Made by a program: the position numbers and the translations under genes. From positions 5,249,001-5,313,000 of the forward strand of contig NZ_CP134053.1 in the NCBI RefSeq assembly GCF_031583065.1: 64,000 bases of DNA, in the 5' to 3' direction. This DNA comes from Streptomyces sp. CGMCC 4.7035 (lineage in GTDB: Bacteria > Actinomycetota > Actinomycetes > Streptomycetales > Streptomycetaceae). Under the pieces are notes generated by a model that saw nothing but the letters and a program-made list of their open reading frames with translations, searched no databases and was not told the DNA's origin. Of this stretch, positions 21,874-31,661 are shown in pieces (positions within the stretch are counted from its first letter, which is position 1; every line of letters starts with the position of its first letter).

Positions 21874-22009
21874 CTTCTCGTACTCCCTCTCGGGCCGCCG
21901 CGCGCGGGGTCAGCGCGCGGGTGGCCATGACATTGTGTCGGGATTCCGTGCGGAAACCGCACAACCCGGGCTCCGGCGCGCCTGTGCGCGCCTCGGTCCC
22001 GGGGTGCGG

Positions 22010-22510
22010 CTACTTCGCGTCGGCCTCGCCGTCGGTCTTCTTCGGCGCTGCTTCGTCGGCCTTCGCGTCGGCCACCTCGTCGGCCGCGTCGTCCGCGTCC
22101 TTCTTGCCGAGGTCCACGGGCTTGTCGTCGGAAGCGTCGGAAGCGGCGTCGGCGGCGGGCTCGTCGGTCTCGGTGAGGGAGGACGCGTCGTCCGGCACGA
22201 CGGCGCCGTCGGTCTTCAGGTCGTGCTCGATGCCGTGCACGATGCGGTTGTACTCGTCGTCGGAGAGGACGGCGCCGATCGCGTTCTTCGCGAAGAGCAG
22301 TTCTACGCCCGGGCCCGCGTCAACGAGGACCGTGTCCTCGTTGACCTCCTTGACCGTCGCGTACATGCCCCCGATCGTGCGGACGCCGCTGCCGGGCTGC
22401 ATGTCGTTGCGCATCTGCACGGCCTGCTGCTGCTTCTTCTTGGCCGAGCGTGTCATCAGGACCATGGCCCCGATGAGCACGATGAACGGGAGGAGGGTCA
22501 CGATATTCAC
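22010..22510 (-). CDS. yajC: Preprotein translocase subunit YajC with acidic tail
   Basis: 166 residues from the GTG at 22510. One N-terminal helix (NIVTLLPFIVLIGAMVLMTRSAKKKQQQ), then the YajC core with MRNDMQPGSGVRTIGGMYATV and DTVLVDAGPGVELLFAKNAI. Typical YajC is about 110 residues; here a 70-residue acidic and Ala-rich tail (DEPAADAASDASDDKPVDLG...) is added. It heads the yajC-secD-secF-apt run. Confidence 0.93.
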   Translation of the reverse strand: MNIVTLLPFIVLIGAMVLMTRSAKKKQQQAVQMRNDMQPGSGVRTIGGMYATVKEVNEDTVLVDAGPGVELLFAKNAIGAVLSDDEYNRIVHGIEHDLKTDGAVVPDDASSLTETDEPAADAASDASDDKPVDLGKKDADDAADEVADAKADEAAPKKTDGEADAK

Positions 22511-22673
22511 GGGACGGAAATTCCTTCGCACGACCGCTCGATCGGCGGCCTGGTGGATGGGAGTGATCGGCACCGCCCACAAAGGCGGCATCGGCGGAGT
22601 CTAAGCGAGTCCGCACGCAAGGAACAACGCTCAGCATGGCACCCGGGTTCCTGCCCGTGCGAGTCCCGCGCCG

Positions 22674-23768
22674 TCACGCCCCGAACAGGTCCTGTTGTCC
22701 GTTTCCGCCGGTCGTCCCGCGTGGCGCGGTCAGGCCCAGGTGCGTCCATGCGGCCGGGGTCGCCACCCTGCCGCGCGGGGTACGGGCGAGCAGCCCCTCT
22801 CTGACCAGGAAGGGCTCGGCGACCTCCTCCACGGTCTCGCGCTCCTCCCCCACGGCGACGGCGAGCGTGGACAGACCGACGGGACCGCCGCCGAAGAGCT
22901 TGAGCAGGGCCTCCAGGACGGCGCGGTCGAGGCGGTCCAGGCCGCGGGCGTCGACCTCGTAGACGCGGAGCGCGGCCGCCGAGATCTCGCGGGTGATGAC
23001 GCCGTCGGCCTTGACCTGGGCGTAGTCCCGTACGCGGCGCAGCAGCCGGTTGGCGATACGGGGCGTGCCGCGGGAGCGGCCGGCGATCTCGGCGGCGCCG
23101 GCGGAATCGATCTCGACGTCGAGGAGGTTCGCCGAGCGGTGGATGACGCGCTCCAGCTCGGCGGGCTCGTAGAACTCCATGTGGGCGGTGAAACCGAAGC
23201 GGTCGCGCAGCGGGGGCGGCAGCAGTCCCGCCCGCGTGGTGGCGCCGACCAGGGTGAACGGGGGCAGTTCGAGCGGGATGGCGGTGGCGCCGGGGCCCTT
23301 CCCGACGATGACGTCGACCCGGAAGTCCTCCATCGCCATGTAGAGCATCTCCTCGGCGGGCCGGGACATGCGGTGGATCTCATCGAGGAAGAGGACCTCG
23401 CCCTCCTGGAGGGACGAGAGGATGGCGGCGAGATCGCCCGCGTGCTGGATGGCGGGGCCGCTGGTGATGCGGATGGGAGCGCCCATCTCGGCCGCGATGA
23501 TCATCGAGAGGGTCGTCTTGCCGAGGCCGGGAGCGCCGGAGAGGAGAACGTGGTCGGCGGTGGCCCCCCGCGCGCGTGCCGCGCGCAGCACGAGGTCGAG
23601 CTGCTCGCGGACCTTCTCCTGGCCGATGAACTCGTCCAGGTCCTTGGGGCGCAGAGCGGCCTCGACGGCCTGGTCCTCACGGTCGGCGACAGAGCCCACC
23701 AGCCGCTCCGCGGCGGGGCCGACGAGCCGCTCGGGAGCGGGGGCGTCGGTGGGGTCGTCCCAGTTCAC
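22674..23768 (-). CDS. ruvB: Holliday junction branch migration ATPase RuvB
   Basis: 364 residues. AAA+ motor that, with RuvA, moves Holliday junctions. Opens with [22 protein letters not shown]. Walker A is [13 protein letters not shown], Walker B is [10 protein letters not shown], sensor 1 [17 protein letters not shown], and the arginine-finger region [19 protein letters not shown]. The winged-helix end has [14 protein letters not shown] and finishes QQDLFGA. GTG start at 23768 with AGGAG upstream. It is separated from ruvA by 148 bp, more than usual for this operon. Confidence 0.97.
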   Translation of the reverse strand: MNWDDPTDAPAPERLVGPAAERLVGSVADREDQAVEAALRPKDLDEFIGQEKVREQLDLVLRAARARGATADHVLLSGAPGLGKTTLSMIIAAEMGAPIRITSGPAIQHAGDLAAILSSLQEGEVLFLDEIHRMSRPAEEMLYMAMEDFRVDVIVGKGPGATAIPLELPPFTLVGATTRAGLLPPPLRDRFGFTAHMEFYEPAELERVIHRSANLLDVEIDSAGAAEIAGRSRGTPRIANRLLRRVRDYAQVKADGVITREISAAALRVYEVDARGLDRLDRAVLEALLKLFGGGPVGLSTLAVAVGEERETVEEVAEPFLVREGLLARTPRGRVATPAAWTHLGLTAPRGTTGGNGQQDLFGA

Positions 23769-23916
23769 TGAAGTTCTCCTAGCTGGGTGTGCCGGGTGCG
23801 TCTGTCGGCCGGGGTCCGGGGTTGCCCCCGGAGAGGCACAGCATGTGGTGTGCCTCGGTGGTTGCGGTCCGATGGTCGTACGAGGGTGGGGCGCCCGTGT
23901 ACGGGCCGCGCACCGA

Positions 23917-24522
23917 CTAGCGCGCTCTGTTCAGAGTCTGCAGGGCAGCCCTGAGCAGCTGACCCACCTGGGGCGTGCCCCCCGCAGCCTCCGCCTGCGG
24001 GGCGACCGCGGTGACCGCCTCGTCCGCCTCGCGGGTCGCGTACCCGAGGCCGATCAGCGCGGCGTGCAGCTGGTCGCGCCAGCCGGAGGTGACCGGTGTA
24101 CCCACCGCGGGAGCGCCCACCGGTTCGCCCAGGCGGTCCTTCAGCTCCAGAAGCAGCTTCTGGGCACCCTTCTTACCGATGCCGGGGACTGCCGTGAGCG
24201 CCTTCTCGTCACCGGTCGCCACGGCACGGCGCAGCGCGTCGGGGGTGTGCACGGCCAGCATCGCCTGGGCCAGGCGCGGGCCGACGCCGCTCGCCGTCTG
24301 CAGCAGCTCGAAGACCTGGCGCTCGTCGTCGTCCACGAAGCCGTACAGCGTGAGCGAGTCCTCGCGTACGACCAGGGACGTGGCGAGCTTGGCCTGCTGG
24401 CCCATCCGGAGCCCGGACAGCGTGTTCGGGGTGCACTGGACGGCGATACCGATGCCGCCCACCTCGACCACCGCGGAGTCCGGAGCGAGGGCGGCGACGG
24501 GGCCGCTCACGAAGGCGATCAT
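23917..24522 (-). CDS. ruvA: Holliday junction DNA helicase subunit RuvA
   Basis: 201 residues. Begins [25 protein letters not shown] (domain I, OB fold). Domain II carries two helix-hairpin-helix motifs ([40 protein letters not shown]). Domain III ([19 protein letters not shown]) contacts RuvB. The ATG overlaps the stop of ruvC (ATGA), so ruvC and ruvA are coupled. Confidence 0.97.
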   Translation of the reverse strand: MIAFVSGPVAALAPDSAVVEVGGIGIAVQCTPNTLSGLRMGQQAKLATSLVVREDSLTLYGFVDDDERQVFELLQTASGVGPRLAQAMLAVHTPDALRRAVATGDEKALTAVPGIGKKGAQKLLLELKDRLGEPVGAPAVGTPVTSGWRDQLHAALIGLGYATREADEAVTAVAPQAEAAGGTPQVGQLLRAALQTLNRAR

Positions 24523-25049
24523 GCGGTACGGCCTTTCGATGCGTGCAGGGCGACGGCCTGCTGGAGTCGGTTCTGGGCGGGCGCGCGCCAGATGTGGCAG
24601 ATGGCGAGGGCGAGGGCGTCTGCGGCGTCGGCGGGTTTGGGCGGCGCGTCCAGCCGGAGCAGCCTGGTGACCATGGCGCCGACCTGCGCCTTGTCGGCAC
24701 GTCCTGTGCCGGTGACGGCGGCCTTGACCTCACTGGGCGTGTGCAGGGCCACGGGGATGCCACGCCGGGCAGCGCAGAGCATGGCGACGGCGCTGGCCTG
24801 GGCGGTGCCCATCACCGTACGCACGTTGTGCTGGCTGAACACTCGCTCCACGGCGACGAATTCGGGCCGGTGCTCGTCCAACCACCGCTCGATGCCCTGT
24901 TCGATGGCGACGAGGCGGTGGCCGAGGTCGGCGTCCACGGGCGTACGGACCACACCGACGCCGAGCATTGTCAGTGGCCGCCCGGGAACCCCCTCGACGA
25001 CACCGACACCGCATCGCGTCAGCCCCGGGTCCACCCCCAGTACGCGCAC
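24519..25049 (-). CDS. ruvC: Holliday junction resolvase RuvC
   Basis: 176 residues from the GTG at 25049, with GGGAGGGG 6 nt upstream. Cuts Holliday junctions. Catalytic acidic residues appear in [15 protein letters not shown] (Asp), [21 protein letters not shown] (Glu) and [17 protein letters not shown] (Asp/Asp). A longer in-frame extension upstream reads through the hairpin repeat at 25067-25098 and is not believed. Confidence 0.95.
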   Translation of the reverse strand: MRVLGVDPGLTRCGVGVVEGVPGRPLTMLGVGVVRTPVDADLGHRLVAIEQGIERWLDEHRPEFVAVERVFSQHNVRTVMGTAQASAVAMLCAARRGIPVALHTPSEVKAAVTGTGRADKAQVGAMVTRLLRLDAPPKPADAADALALAICHIWRAPAQNRLQQAVALHASKGRTA

Positions 25050-25066
25050 GCGCCCCCTCCCTTCGC

Positions 25067-25098
25067 TCTCCCCAGCTACCGCTGGGCGGTACCCCCAG
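25067..25098 (+). repeat. CCCCA...GGTACCCCCAG hairpin repeat, copy a
   Basis: Member of the dispersed family: a C-rich arm TCCCCAGC, short loop, CTGGGCGGTACCCCCAG. It lies directly upstream of ruvC, inside its leader on the opposite strand. It is a degenerate member, with fewer G residues than others. Confidence 0.6.
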
Positions 25099-25142
25099 TT
25101 TCTGCAGGCTATCGGGTGCCACTGACAACGACCGACAAAGCG

Positions 25143-25173
25143 ACGGGCCGACGGGTGTGTCCCGTCGGCCCGT
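25143..25173 (-). terminator. Terminator downstream of yebC
   Basis: Perfect 13-bp stem ACGGGCCGACGGG / CCCGTCGGCCCGT with a TGTGT loop, 30 bp past the yebC stop. Confidence 0.85.
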
Positions 25174-25203
25174 TGAGCTCGCGGCAGCGCCACGTCGGCC
25201 GTG

Positions 25204-25953
25204 TCAGTCGATGGAGGCCATGATCTCGTCGGTCACGTCGAAGTTCGCGAAGACGTTCTGCACGTCGTCGCTGTCCTCGAGCGCGTCGATCAGCTTGAAG
25301 ATCTTCTTAGCGCCTTCCTCGTCCAGCTGCACCTGCATGGTCGGGACGAAGTTGGCCTCGGCGGAGTCGTAGTCGATCCCGGCCCCCTGGAGGGCGGTGC
25401 GGACCGCGACCAGGTCGGTGGCCTCGCTGATCACCTCGAAGGACTCACCGAGGTCGTTGACCTCCTCGGCGCCCGCGTCGAGCACGGCACCCAGGACGTC
25501 GTCCTCGGTCAGCTCGCCCTTGGGGACGATCACGACGCCCTTGCGGTTGAACAGGTACGAGACCGAGCCCGGGTCGGCCATCGAGCCGCCGTTGCGGGTC
25601 ATGGCGACGCGGACGTCGGAGGCGGCGCGGTTGCGGTTGTCGGTGAGGCACTCGATGAGCACCGCGACACCGTTCGGACCGTAGCCCTCGTACATGATCG
25701 TCTCGTAGTCGGCGCCGCCGGCCTCGAGGCCCGAGCCGCGCTTGACCGCGGAGTCGATGTTCTTGTTCGGGACCGACTGCTTCTTCGCCTTCTGGATGGC
25801 GTCGTAGAGAGTCGGGTTGCCGTCGGGGTCCCCGCCGCCCGTCCGGGCGGCCACCTCGATGTTCTTGATCAGCTTCGCGAAGAGCTTGCCGCGCTTGGCG
25901 TCGATCACGGCCTTCTTGTGCTTAGTCGTGGCCCATTTAGAGTGGCCGGACAT
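25204..25953 (-). CDS. yebC: YebC/PmpR family protein
   Basis: 249 residues. Starts [36 protein letters not shown], the family's N-terminal block, then [43 protein letters not shown] and [15 protein letters not shown]. YebC proteins are reported as DNA-binding regulators, often of recombination or quorum genes, and more recently as translation factors for proline-rich nascent chains. The sequence does not choose. It lies immediately upstream of ruvC in the same direction, the common order. Confidence 0.92.
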   Translation of the reverse strand: MSGHSKWATTKHKKAVIDAKRGKLFAKLIKNIEVAARTGGGDPDGNPTLYDAIQKAKKQSVPNKNIDSAVKRGSGLEAGGADYETIMYEGYGPNGVAVLIECLTDNRNRAASDVRVAMTRNGGSMADPGSVSYLFNRKGVVIVPKGELTEDDVLGAVLDAGAEEVNDLGESFEVISEATDLVAVRTALQGAGIDYDSAEANFVPTMQVQLDEEGAKKIFKLIDALEDSDDVQNVFANFDVTDEIMASID

Positions 25954-25989
25954 CTGCCTGTCTCCTTCGCGTAACCCATCCTGTACGAA

Positions 25990-26025
25990 CTCCCCCAGAC
26001 CTTAACGGTCCGGGGGGACCCCCGG
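25990..26025 (+). repeat. CCCCCA...GGGGGGACCCCC hairpin repeat, copy b
   Basis: TCCCCCAGACC-TTAAC-GGTCCGGGGGG followed by ACCCCCGG. The arms CCCCCAGACC and GGTCCGGGGG pair with one mismatch. It sits between the yebC start and the pdxT stop, so it may serve as the pdxT terminator. Confidence 0.75.
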
Positions 26026-26030
26026 AGATC

Positions 26031-26639
26031 CTACAAGGACTCTCCTGTCCGGTTCGCGCGCACCATGTCGACGAACAAGGAGTGCACGCGGTGGTCGCCC
26101 GTCAGCTCCGGGTGGAACGACGTGGCCAGCGCGTTTCCCTGGCGTACGGCGACGATGTGACCCTCGTGCTCGGCGAGCACCTCGGCCTCGGCGCCGACGG
26201 ACTCGACCCAGGGGGCGCGGATGAAGACGCCCTCTACAGGATCGCCTTCGATTCCCCTGACGTCGACCGCCGCTTCGAAGGACTCGTTCTGGCGTCCGAA
26301 GGCGTTGCGGCGCACGATCATGTCGATGCCGCCCACGGTCTCCTGGCCCGAGCGCGGGTCGAGGATCTTGTCGGCGAGCATGATCATGCCCGCGCAGGTG
26401 CCGTAGACGGGCATGCCGTCACGCACGCGCGCGCGGAGAGGTTCCATCACTCCGAAGAGGACGGCCAGCTTGGAGATGGTGGTGGACTCGCCGCCGGGGA
26501 GGACGAGGCCGTCGACCTCGGCGAGCTCTTCGGGGCGCCGCACCGGCCTGGCCACGGCGTCGGCCGCGGCCAGGGCGATGAGGTGCTCCCGTACGTCGCC
26601 CTGGAGGGCCAGAACGCCTATGACGGGTGCGTCGGTCAT
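26031..26639 (-). CDS. pdxT: Pyridoxal 5'-phosphate synthase glutaminase subunit
   Basis: 202 residues. Releases ammonia from glutamine for PdxS. Motifs: [27 protein letters not shown] (oxyanion), the catalytic Cys in [11 protein letters not shown], and the His-Glu pair in [13 protein letters not shown]. All three catalytic residues are present. It follows pdxS by 38 bp. Confidence 0.97.
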   Translation of the reverse strand: MTDAPVIGVLALQGDVREHLIALAAADAVARPVRRPEELAEVDGLVLPGGESTTISKLAVLFGVMEPLRARVRDGMPVYGTCAGMIMLADKILDPRSGQETVGGIDMIVRRNAFGRQNESFEAAVDVRGIEGDPVEGVFIRAPWVESVGAEAEVLAEHEGHIVAVRQGNALATSFHPELTGDHRVHSLFVDMVRANRTGESL

Positions 26640-26677
26640 GTACGTGGTGTCCTATGCGGTGTCGTGCCGACTGCGTC

Positions 26678-27589
26678 TTACCAGCCGCGGTTGGCGTAGC
26701 GCTCGGTCTCGGGGAGGGTGTCGCAGTTGATGCCGACCATGGCCTCGCCGAGGTTGCGGGACGCGTCCGCGATGATCTTGGGGTCGTCGTAGAAGGTGGT
26801 CGCCTTCACGATGGCGGCGGCGCGCTTGGCCGGGTCGCCGGACTTGAAGATGCCGGAGCCGACGAACACGCCCTCGGCGCCGAGCTGGCGCATCAGCGCG
26901 GCGTCGGCCGGGGTGGCCACGCCACCGGCGGAGAACAGCACGACCGGGAGCTTGCCCAGCTCGGCGACCTCCTTGACCAGCTCGTACGGGGCGCGCAGCT
27001 CCTTGGCGGCGGCGTACAGCTCGTGGTTGTCGAAGCCGCGCAGCTTGGCGATCTCGTTCTTGATCTGGCGCAGGTGGCGGACGGCCTCGACGACGTTGCC
27101 GGTGCCGGCCTCGCCCTTGGAGCGGATCATGGCGGCGCCCTCGGCGATGCGGCGCAGGGCCTCGCCGAGGTTGGTGGCACCGCAGACGAACGGCGTGGTG
27201 AAGGCCCACTTGTCGGAGTGGTTGACCTCGTCGGCCGGGGTGAGGACCTCGGACTCGTCGATGTAGTCGACGCCGAGAGACTGCAGGACCTGGGCCTCGA
27301 CGAAGTGGCCGATGCGCGACTTGGCCATCACCGGGATGGACACGGCGTCGATGATGCCCTCGATCATGTCCGGGTCGGACATACGGGCCACACCGCCGTC
27401 CTTGCGGATGTCGGCGGGGACCCGCTCCAGAGCCATGACGGCGACGGCGCCCGCGTCCTCGGCGATCTTCGCCTGCTCCGGCGTGACGACGTCCATGATC
27501 ACGCCGCCCTTGAGCTGCTCGGCCATGCCACGCTTCACACGGGCGGTGCCGGTCTCGGGGGTCTGGGGGGTGGAGAGCGTGCTGGACAC
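26678..27589 (-). CDS. pdxS: Pyridoxal 5'-phosphate synthase lyase subunit
   Basis: 303 residues from the GTG at 27589 ([20 protein letters not shown]), with GAGG upstream. Makes PLP from ribose 5-phosphate, glyceraldehyde 3-phosphate and ammonia. Catalytic lysines: KGGVIMDVV (first Lys) and [17 protein letters not shown]. The phosphate loop is seen in [32 protein letters not shown]. Cotranscribed with pdxT; an extended in-frame N-terminus upstream is not conserved in character. Confidence 0.97.
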   Translation of the reverse strand: MSSTLSTPQTPETGTARVKRGMAEQLKGGVIMDVVTPEQAKIAEDAGAVAVMALERVPADIRKDGGVARMSDPDMIEGIIDAVSIPVMAKSRIGHFVEAQVLQSLGVDYIDESEVLTPADEVNHSDKWAFTTPFVCGATNLGEALRRIAEGAAMIRSKGEAGTGNVVEAVRHLRQIKNEIAKLRGFDNHELYAAAKELRAPYELVKEVAELGKLPVVLFSAGGVATPADAALMRQLGAEGVFVGSGIFKSGDPAKRAAAIVKATTFYDDPKIIADASRNLGEAMVGINCDTLPETERYANRGW

Positions 27590-27713
27590 GGGTTTCGACC
27601 TCACTCTGGAAAAGAGGGAATTGTGCTCGACTGAGCAAACGTGAGGCGAGCAGGCCACTACAAGGGCCAATGGTGAGGCAGTGGCTCGTTTTGCCGGGGA
27701 TGGGCGGGCGCCC

Positions 27714-27831
27714 GCTTACGCTGTCGGCCGCCCCACAGCACCGGCCTCTACGCCGTCGGCCGTCCCGCAACACCGGCCTCTACGCCGTCGGCCGTCCCGC
27801 AACACCGGCCTCTACGCCGTCGGCCGGTCCG
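27714..27831. repeat. 32-bp tandem repeat abutting a gene end
   Basis: Unit CCGGCCTCTACGCCGTCGGC continuing CGTCCCGCAACA, at 27741-27772 and 27773-27804, with a third partial copy at 27805-27831 and a degraded fourth at 27714-27740. The last copy runs into the 3' end of the gene at 27812 and encodes its final residues and stop. Confidence 0.85.
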
Positions 27832-28357
27832 TGAGCGCCGCCGGTGGCTCGTCGTCCATCTCGAACGCCATCGGGAACGGGGCGTGGCCGGCGAGGCGGA
27901 ACCAGCGCACCTTGCGGTGCCGCCGCAGCGCCCGTGCCGCCCGTACGGCGTCGTTGTGGAACCGCCGGGCCATCGGCACCCTCCGCACCGCCTCGGTCAG
28001 CTCCCGCGCCGCCGCCTCCCCGCCGGGCGCCTCCCGCACCGCCTCGACCTGCTGCGCCTCTCCGAAGACGGCCCGCAGCGCCTGGCTCAGCTCGCTCTCG
28101 GCGACCTCACGCTGCTCCTCCTCCGCCTGCCGGGCCGCGTGCGCGGCCTCGTACAGGACGATCGAGGCGGCCGGGTCGAGCACGCCGGAGGTCGCGAGCT
28201 CCTGCGCGACGGAGGCCCGCCGCAACAGCTGCGCGTCGAGCGCGGCGCGCGCCGCGTCGATCCGGGAGTGCAGCCGGTCGAGGCGCCCCGCGGTCCAGCT
28301 CAGGTAGAGGCCGATCGCGACCAGGGCGACGAGGATCCAGATGAGGGTTGGGGTCAC
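27812..28357 (-). CDS. Membrane-anchored coiled protein, LemA-like, unknown function
   Basis: 181 residues from the GTG at 28357 (TPTLIWILVALVAIGLYLS). One N-terminal helix is followed by RLDRLHSRIDAARAALDAQLLRRASVAQELA, which resembles the core of LemA proteins, then a long Ala/Glu/Arg helix and a short C-terminal part ending DRPTA. No catalytic motif is visible. No good ribosome site precedes this GTG, so the start is uncertain. Its stop lies within the tandem repeat array. Confidence 0.72.
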   Translation of the reverse strand: MTPTLIWILVALVAIGLYLSWTAGRLDRLHSRIDAARAALDAQLLRRASVAQELATSGVLDPAASIVLYEAAHAARQAEEEQREVAESELSQALRAVFGEAQQVEAVREAPGGEAAARELTEAVRRVPMARRFHNDAVRAARALRRHRKVRWFRLAGHAPFPMAFEMDDEPPAALTDRPTA

Positions 28358-28417
28358 GGGCGGCAAGGCTACCGGGACGCTCCGCTGGTTCAGCCGGGTC
28401 CCCGAGGGTGCCGTCGA

Positions 28418-28446
28418 CTGGGGGCTGCCGCCCCCAGACCCCCGCT
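28418..28446. repeat. Dispersed GC-rich hairpin repeat, copy 2
   Basis: Matches 11056-11084: TGGGGGC-TGCC-GCCCCCA hairpin followed by GACCCCCGCT. It is 26 bp from the next repeat (28473-28507), making a composite. Confidence 0.7.
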
Positions 28447-28472
28447 TCGGCCTGAACGGCCTCTTCCTCAAA

Positions 28473-28507
28473 CTCCCCCAAGCTCTTCGAGCAGGGGGGA
28501 CCCCCAG
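28473..28507 (+). repeat. CCCCCA...GGGGGGACCCCCAG hairpin repeat, copy c
   Basis: CTCCCCCAAGCTCTTCGAGC then AGGGGGGACCCCCAG. The AAGCTCTTCGAG core is shared exactly with the copies at 62541 and (reversed) 33936. Confidence 0.85.
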
Positions 28508-28561
28508 ACGGGCTGAATAATGCCGACCGCCCTTGAGATGTGCCCGTAGCGTGTCTCGCCG

Positions 28562-29722
28562 TCAGTCCCGCGCCAGACCGAGCCGCGCCCGCAGTCCCGT
28601 TCGTTCGTCCGTGGCCACCGCGGCCGCGCCGTCCGTCACCGTCTCGTAGACCGACAGGATGTCCGCCCCGACCGTCGACCAGTCGAAGCGCCGTACATGG
28701 GCGCTGCCCCGCTCACGCAGTTCCGCTCGCCGCTCCGGGTCCCCGAGCAGCCGCACAGCCGCCTCGGCGAGCGCGTCGGCGTCCTCGTTGGCGAACAGCT
28801 CGCCGGCCGCTCCCTGGTCGAGGACCTGAGCGAAGGCGTCCAGGTCGGAGGCGAGGACCGGGGCGCCTGCCGACATCGCCTCGACGAGGATGATGCCGAA
28901 GCTCTCGCCGCCGGTGTTGGGCGCCACGTACAGGTCGACGCTGCGCAGGAAGCGCGCCTTGTCCTCGTCGCTGATCATGCCGAGGAACTCCACGCGCGAA
29001 CGCAGTTCGGCGGGGAGCGTCTCGACCGCCTCCTCCTCGTCACCCCGGCCGGCGACCAGCAGCCGCGTCTGCGGGCGCGCGGCCAGGATCTCGGGCAGGG
29101 CCTTCATGAGGACCGGCAGGCCTTTGCGCGGTTCGTCGATGCGCCCTATGAAGCCGATCGTGTCCCCCTGCCACTCGGGCTTGGGCTCGGCCTTCGCGAA
29201 GAAGTCGACGTCCACGCCGTTCGGGATCACCACCGCGTCGCCGCCCAGATGCTCGACGAGTGTGCGGCGCGCGTACTCGCTCACCGCGATCCGCGCGCTG
29301 ATCTTCTCCAGGGCAGCCTGGAGGATCGAGTACGCGGCGACCATCGCCCGGGATCGCGGATTCGAGGTGTGGAAGGTCGCCACGATGGGGCCCTGCGCCG
29401 CCCAGCAGGCCAGCAGGCCCAGCGACGGCGAGGCCGGCTCGTGGATGTGGATCACGTCGAACGCGCCGTCGTGCAGCCAGCGCCGCACCCGCGCGGCACT
29501 CAGGAAGCCGAAGTTCAGGCGGGCGACCGAGCCGTTGTACGGCACCGGGACCGCGCGGCCCGCCGAGACGACGTACGGCGGCAGCGGGGTGTCGTCGTCC
29601 GCGGGGGCGAGGACGGAAACCTCGTGCCCGAGGCGGATGAAGTATTCGGCCAGGTCGCGGATGTGGAACTGGACGCCGCCCGGCACGTCCCAGGAGTACG
29701 GGCAGACGATGCCGATCCTCAC
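28562..29722 (-). CDS. pimA: GDP-mannose-dependent phosphatidylinositol mannosyltransferase (PimA-like, GT4)
   Basis: 386 residues. Adds the first mannose to phosphatidylinositol on the inner face of the membrane. GT-B fold: GIVCPYSWDVPGGVQFHIRDLA at the start, then VIHIHEPASPSLG and IVATFHTSNPRS, ISARIAVSEYARRTLVEHLGGDAVVIPNGVDVDFF, GRIDEPRKGLPVLMKAL, and the E-x7-E motif GGESFGIILVEAMSAG. The GTG start overlaps the stop of the acyltransferase (GTGA). The gene set pgsA-patA-pimA supports the assignment. Confidence 0.9.
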   Translation of the reverse strand: MRIGIVCPYSWDVPGGVQFHIRDLAEYFIRLGHEVSVLAPADDDTPLPPYVVSAGRAVPVPYNGSVARLNFGFLSAARVRRWLHDGAFDVIHIHEPASPSLGLLACWAAQGPIVATFHTSNPRSRAMVAAYSILQAALEKISARIAVSEYARRTLVEHLGGDAVVIPNGVDVDFFAKAEPKPEWQGDTIGFIGRIDEPRKGLPVLMKALPEILAARPQTRLLVAGRGDEEEAVETLPAELRSRVEFLGMISDEDKARFLRSVDLYVAPNTGGESFGIILVEAMSAGAPVLASDLDAFAQVLDQGAAGELFANEDADALAEAAVRLLGDPERRAELRERGSAHVRRFDWSTVGADILSVYETVTDGAAAVATDERTGLRARLGLARD

Positions 29723-30642
29723 GGCGTCCCCTCCTGGGGATCCGCAGCGGGATCCAGGTCAGCGAGCCACAACCGCTGCAGCATGTGCCAGTCCTCCGGA
29801 TGTTCGGCGATCCCCGTGGCGAAGGCGTCGGCCAGCGCCTGTGTCATGACAGACGTCTTCTCGGCCCGGGTACCTGACTCCGGTACCTCTATCGGGGGAT
29901 GCAGGCGCCCCTTCATGACGGGCGACTCGTCGTACCAGAGGGTCACCGGCACGAGCAGCGCGCCGGTCTGCTGGGCGAGCAGTGCCGGTCCCGCAGGCAT
30001 CCGGGCCGTCTCGCCGAAGAACCTGACCTCGATGCCCGAGGCCGACAGGTCGCGGTCGGCGACCAGGCAGACGAGGCCCCCGTCGCGCAGCCGCCGGGCC
30101 AGGGTGCCGAACGCCGAGCCACCGCTGTGCGGCAGTACCTCCATGCCGAGGCCCTCGCGGTAGGCGACGAACCGGTCGTAGAGCGTCTCGGGCTTCAGGC
30201 GCTCGGCGACCGTCGTGAACGGCGTCTCCAGCTTGGTGGTGACCCAGGCGCCGGCCAGGTCCCAGTTGGCCAGGTGCGGCAGCGCCAGGACGACGCCCTG
30301 ACCGGAGGCGAGTCCGTCGGTGAGGTGGTGCAGGTCCTTGGGGTCGAAACCGTTCTTGACGCGTTCCGTGCTCCACGCCGGGAGCCGGAAGGACTCCATC
30401 CAGTAGCGCAGATACGACCGCATGCCCGCGCGGCTGAGCTCCGCGAGCCGCTCGGGAGTCGCGTCGGGCACCACGCGCGCGTAGTTGCTCTCCAGCCGTC
30501 GTACGCCCTTGCCGCGCTGCTTCCAGGCGATGTCGGCGATGATCCGGCCCAGCCGGGTGGCGACGGGCTCGGGCAGCGTCTTGACCGTGCTCCAGCCCAG
30601 TCCGTAGAGCCCGTCCGTCAGCCGTTCCTGGAGGCTGGTCAC
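29719..30642 (-). CDS. patA: Phosphatidylinositol mannoside acyltransferase (LpxL/HtrB family)
   Basis: 307 residues from the GTG at 30642 (TSLQERLTDGLYGLGWSTVK). Acylates PIM lipids. The LPLAT catalytic motif H-x4-D is HLANWD, with SVR-like GGSAFGTLARRLRDGGLVCLVADRDLSASGIEVRFFGE downstream and ALLVPVTLWYDE. It is located between pgsA and pimA, which fits a PIM role better than lipid A. Confidence 0.88.
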   Translation of the reverse strand: MTSLQERLTDGLYGLGWSTVKTLPEPVATRLGRIIADIAWKQRGKGVRRLESNYARVVPDATPERLAELSRAGMRSYLRYWMESFRLPAWSTERVKNGFDPKDLHHLTDGLASGQGVVLALPHLANWDLAGAWVTTKLETPFTTVAERLKPETLYDRFVAYREGLGMEVLPHSGGSAFGTLARRLRDGGLVCLVADRDLSASGIEVRFFGETARMPAGPALLAQQTGALLVPVTLWYDESPVMKGRLHPPIEVPESGTRAEKTSVMTQALADAFATGIAEHPEDWHMLQRLWLADLDPAADPQEGTP

Positions 30643-30670
30643 GACGCCCCCTCGCTCTCCTGCCGGCTGT

Positions 30671-31354
30671 TCACTTCGCCGCCTCGCTCCCCCGCGAGGC
30701 ATTCTCGCTCTTCTCCCCCGCCGCGGCGTCCGCCTCGGCGGATTCCCGGCGCACCGTGACGACCCGCTGGATCAACGTGACCAGGCTGCCGACGGCGACG
30801 ATCCACAGCGCGACCGGCAGCAGCACCTGGATGCCGGGCACGCCGAACTTGTGCAGTCCGGCGAAACCGGCCGCGACCAGCGAGATCACCAGGCGTTCGG
30901 CGCGCTCGACCAGTCCGTTGACGGCGACGGGCAGGCCGATCGACTCGCCGCGGGCCTTGGTGTACGACACCACCTGGCCACTGGCCAGACAGAAGATCGA
31001 GACGGCGCACAGAACGTTGTCGTTTCCGCTGCCCGCGTACCAGAGGGCGAAGCCGCCGAAGATCGCGCCGTCCGCGACCCGGTCGAGCGTGGAGTCCAGG
31101 AAGGCCCCCCAACGGCTGGAGCGGCCGAGCTGGCGGGCCATGTTGCCGTCGACGAGGTCCGAGAACACGAACAAGGTGATGACGACCGTGCCCCAGAAGA
31201 ATTCTCCCCGGGGGTAGAAGACCAGCGCGCCCGCGATCACGCCGGCGGTGCCGATCAGCGTGACCGTGTCGGGGCTGACACCCCGGCGGATCAGAAACGC
31301 GGCGAACGGTGTGAGGACACGCGTGAAGAATGCACGCGCGTACTTGTTCAGCAT
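30671..31354 (-). CDS. pgsA: Phosphatidylinositol phosphate synthase (CDP-alcohol phosphotransferase)
   Basis: 227 residues from the ATG at 31354 (LNKYARAFFTRVLTPFAAFLI). Joins CDP-diacylglycerol and inositol 1-phosphate. The CAP signature D-x2-DG-x2-AR-x8-G-x3-D-x3-D is complete: DLVDGNMARQLGRSSRWGAF followed by LDSTLDRVADG. Multiple membrane helices follow. It heads the pgsA-patA-pimA operon. Confidence 0.92.
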   Translation of the reverse strand: MLNKYARAFFTRVLTPFAAFLIRRGVSPDTVTLIGTAGVIAGALVFYPRGEFFWGTVVITLFVFSDLVDGNMARQLGRSSRWGAFLDSTLDRVADGAIFGGFALWYAGSGNDNVLCAVSIFCLASGQVVSYTKARGESIGLPVAVNGLVERAERLVISLVAAGFAGLHKFGVPGIQVLLPVALWIVAVGSLVTLIQRVVTVRRESAEADAAAGEKSENASRGSEAAK

Positions 31355-31661
31355 GGCCTTCCCGACGGTCGGTGAGCCGCGCGGCCCTGCTGGCCACCGG
31401 CTGGCCCATCGTAGCCACGCGCGCCCGTGGGCGACGGCCGGGCACCCGCACCCCCGTGTCACGTCCTGACGGCGCCCTGATCACGGCGCGATCGCGGGCG
31501 GATCGATCAGGCCCAGGAGGCGGGATCGCGTCCTTCGTATGGACGCACCGTGACGCGAGTGCGAAGCTCGAAGGCACCGCGGGCGTCATCGGAGCCGCCA
31601 TCGCACGCGGATCCGTACGTCCGCGCCCACAGTGACCTCACCGTGCACGGGAGGACAGGCC
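31355..31661. other. Divergent intergenic region pgsA / EF-G-like gene
   Basis: 307 bp holding the promoters for both directions. No gene and no clear repeat was seen. Confidence 0.5.

Noticed and set aside
27741..27831. CRISPR-like array
   Set aside because: Units are contiguous with no spacers, so it is a tandem repeat, and no cas genes are in the window.
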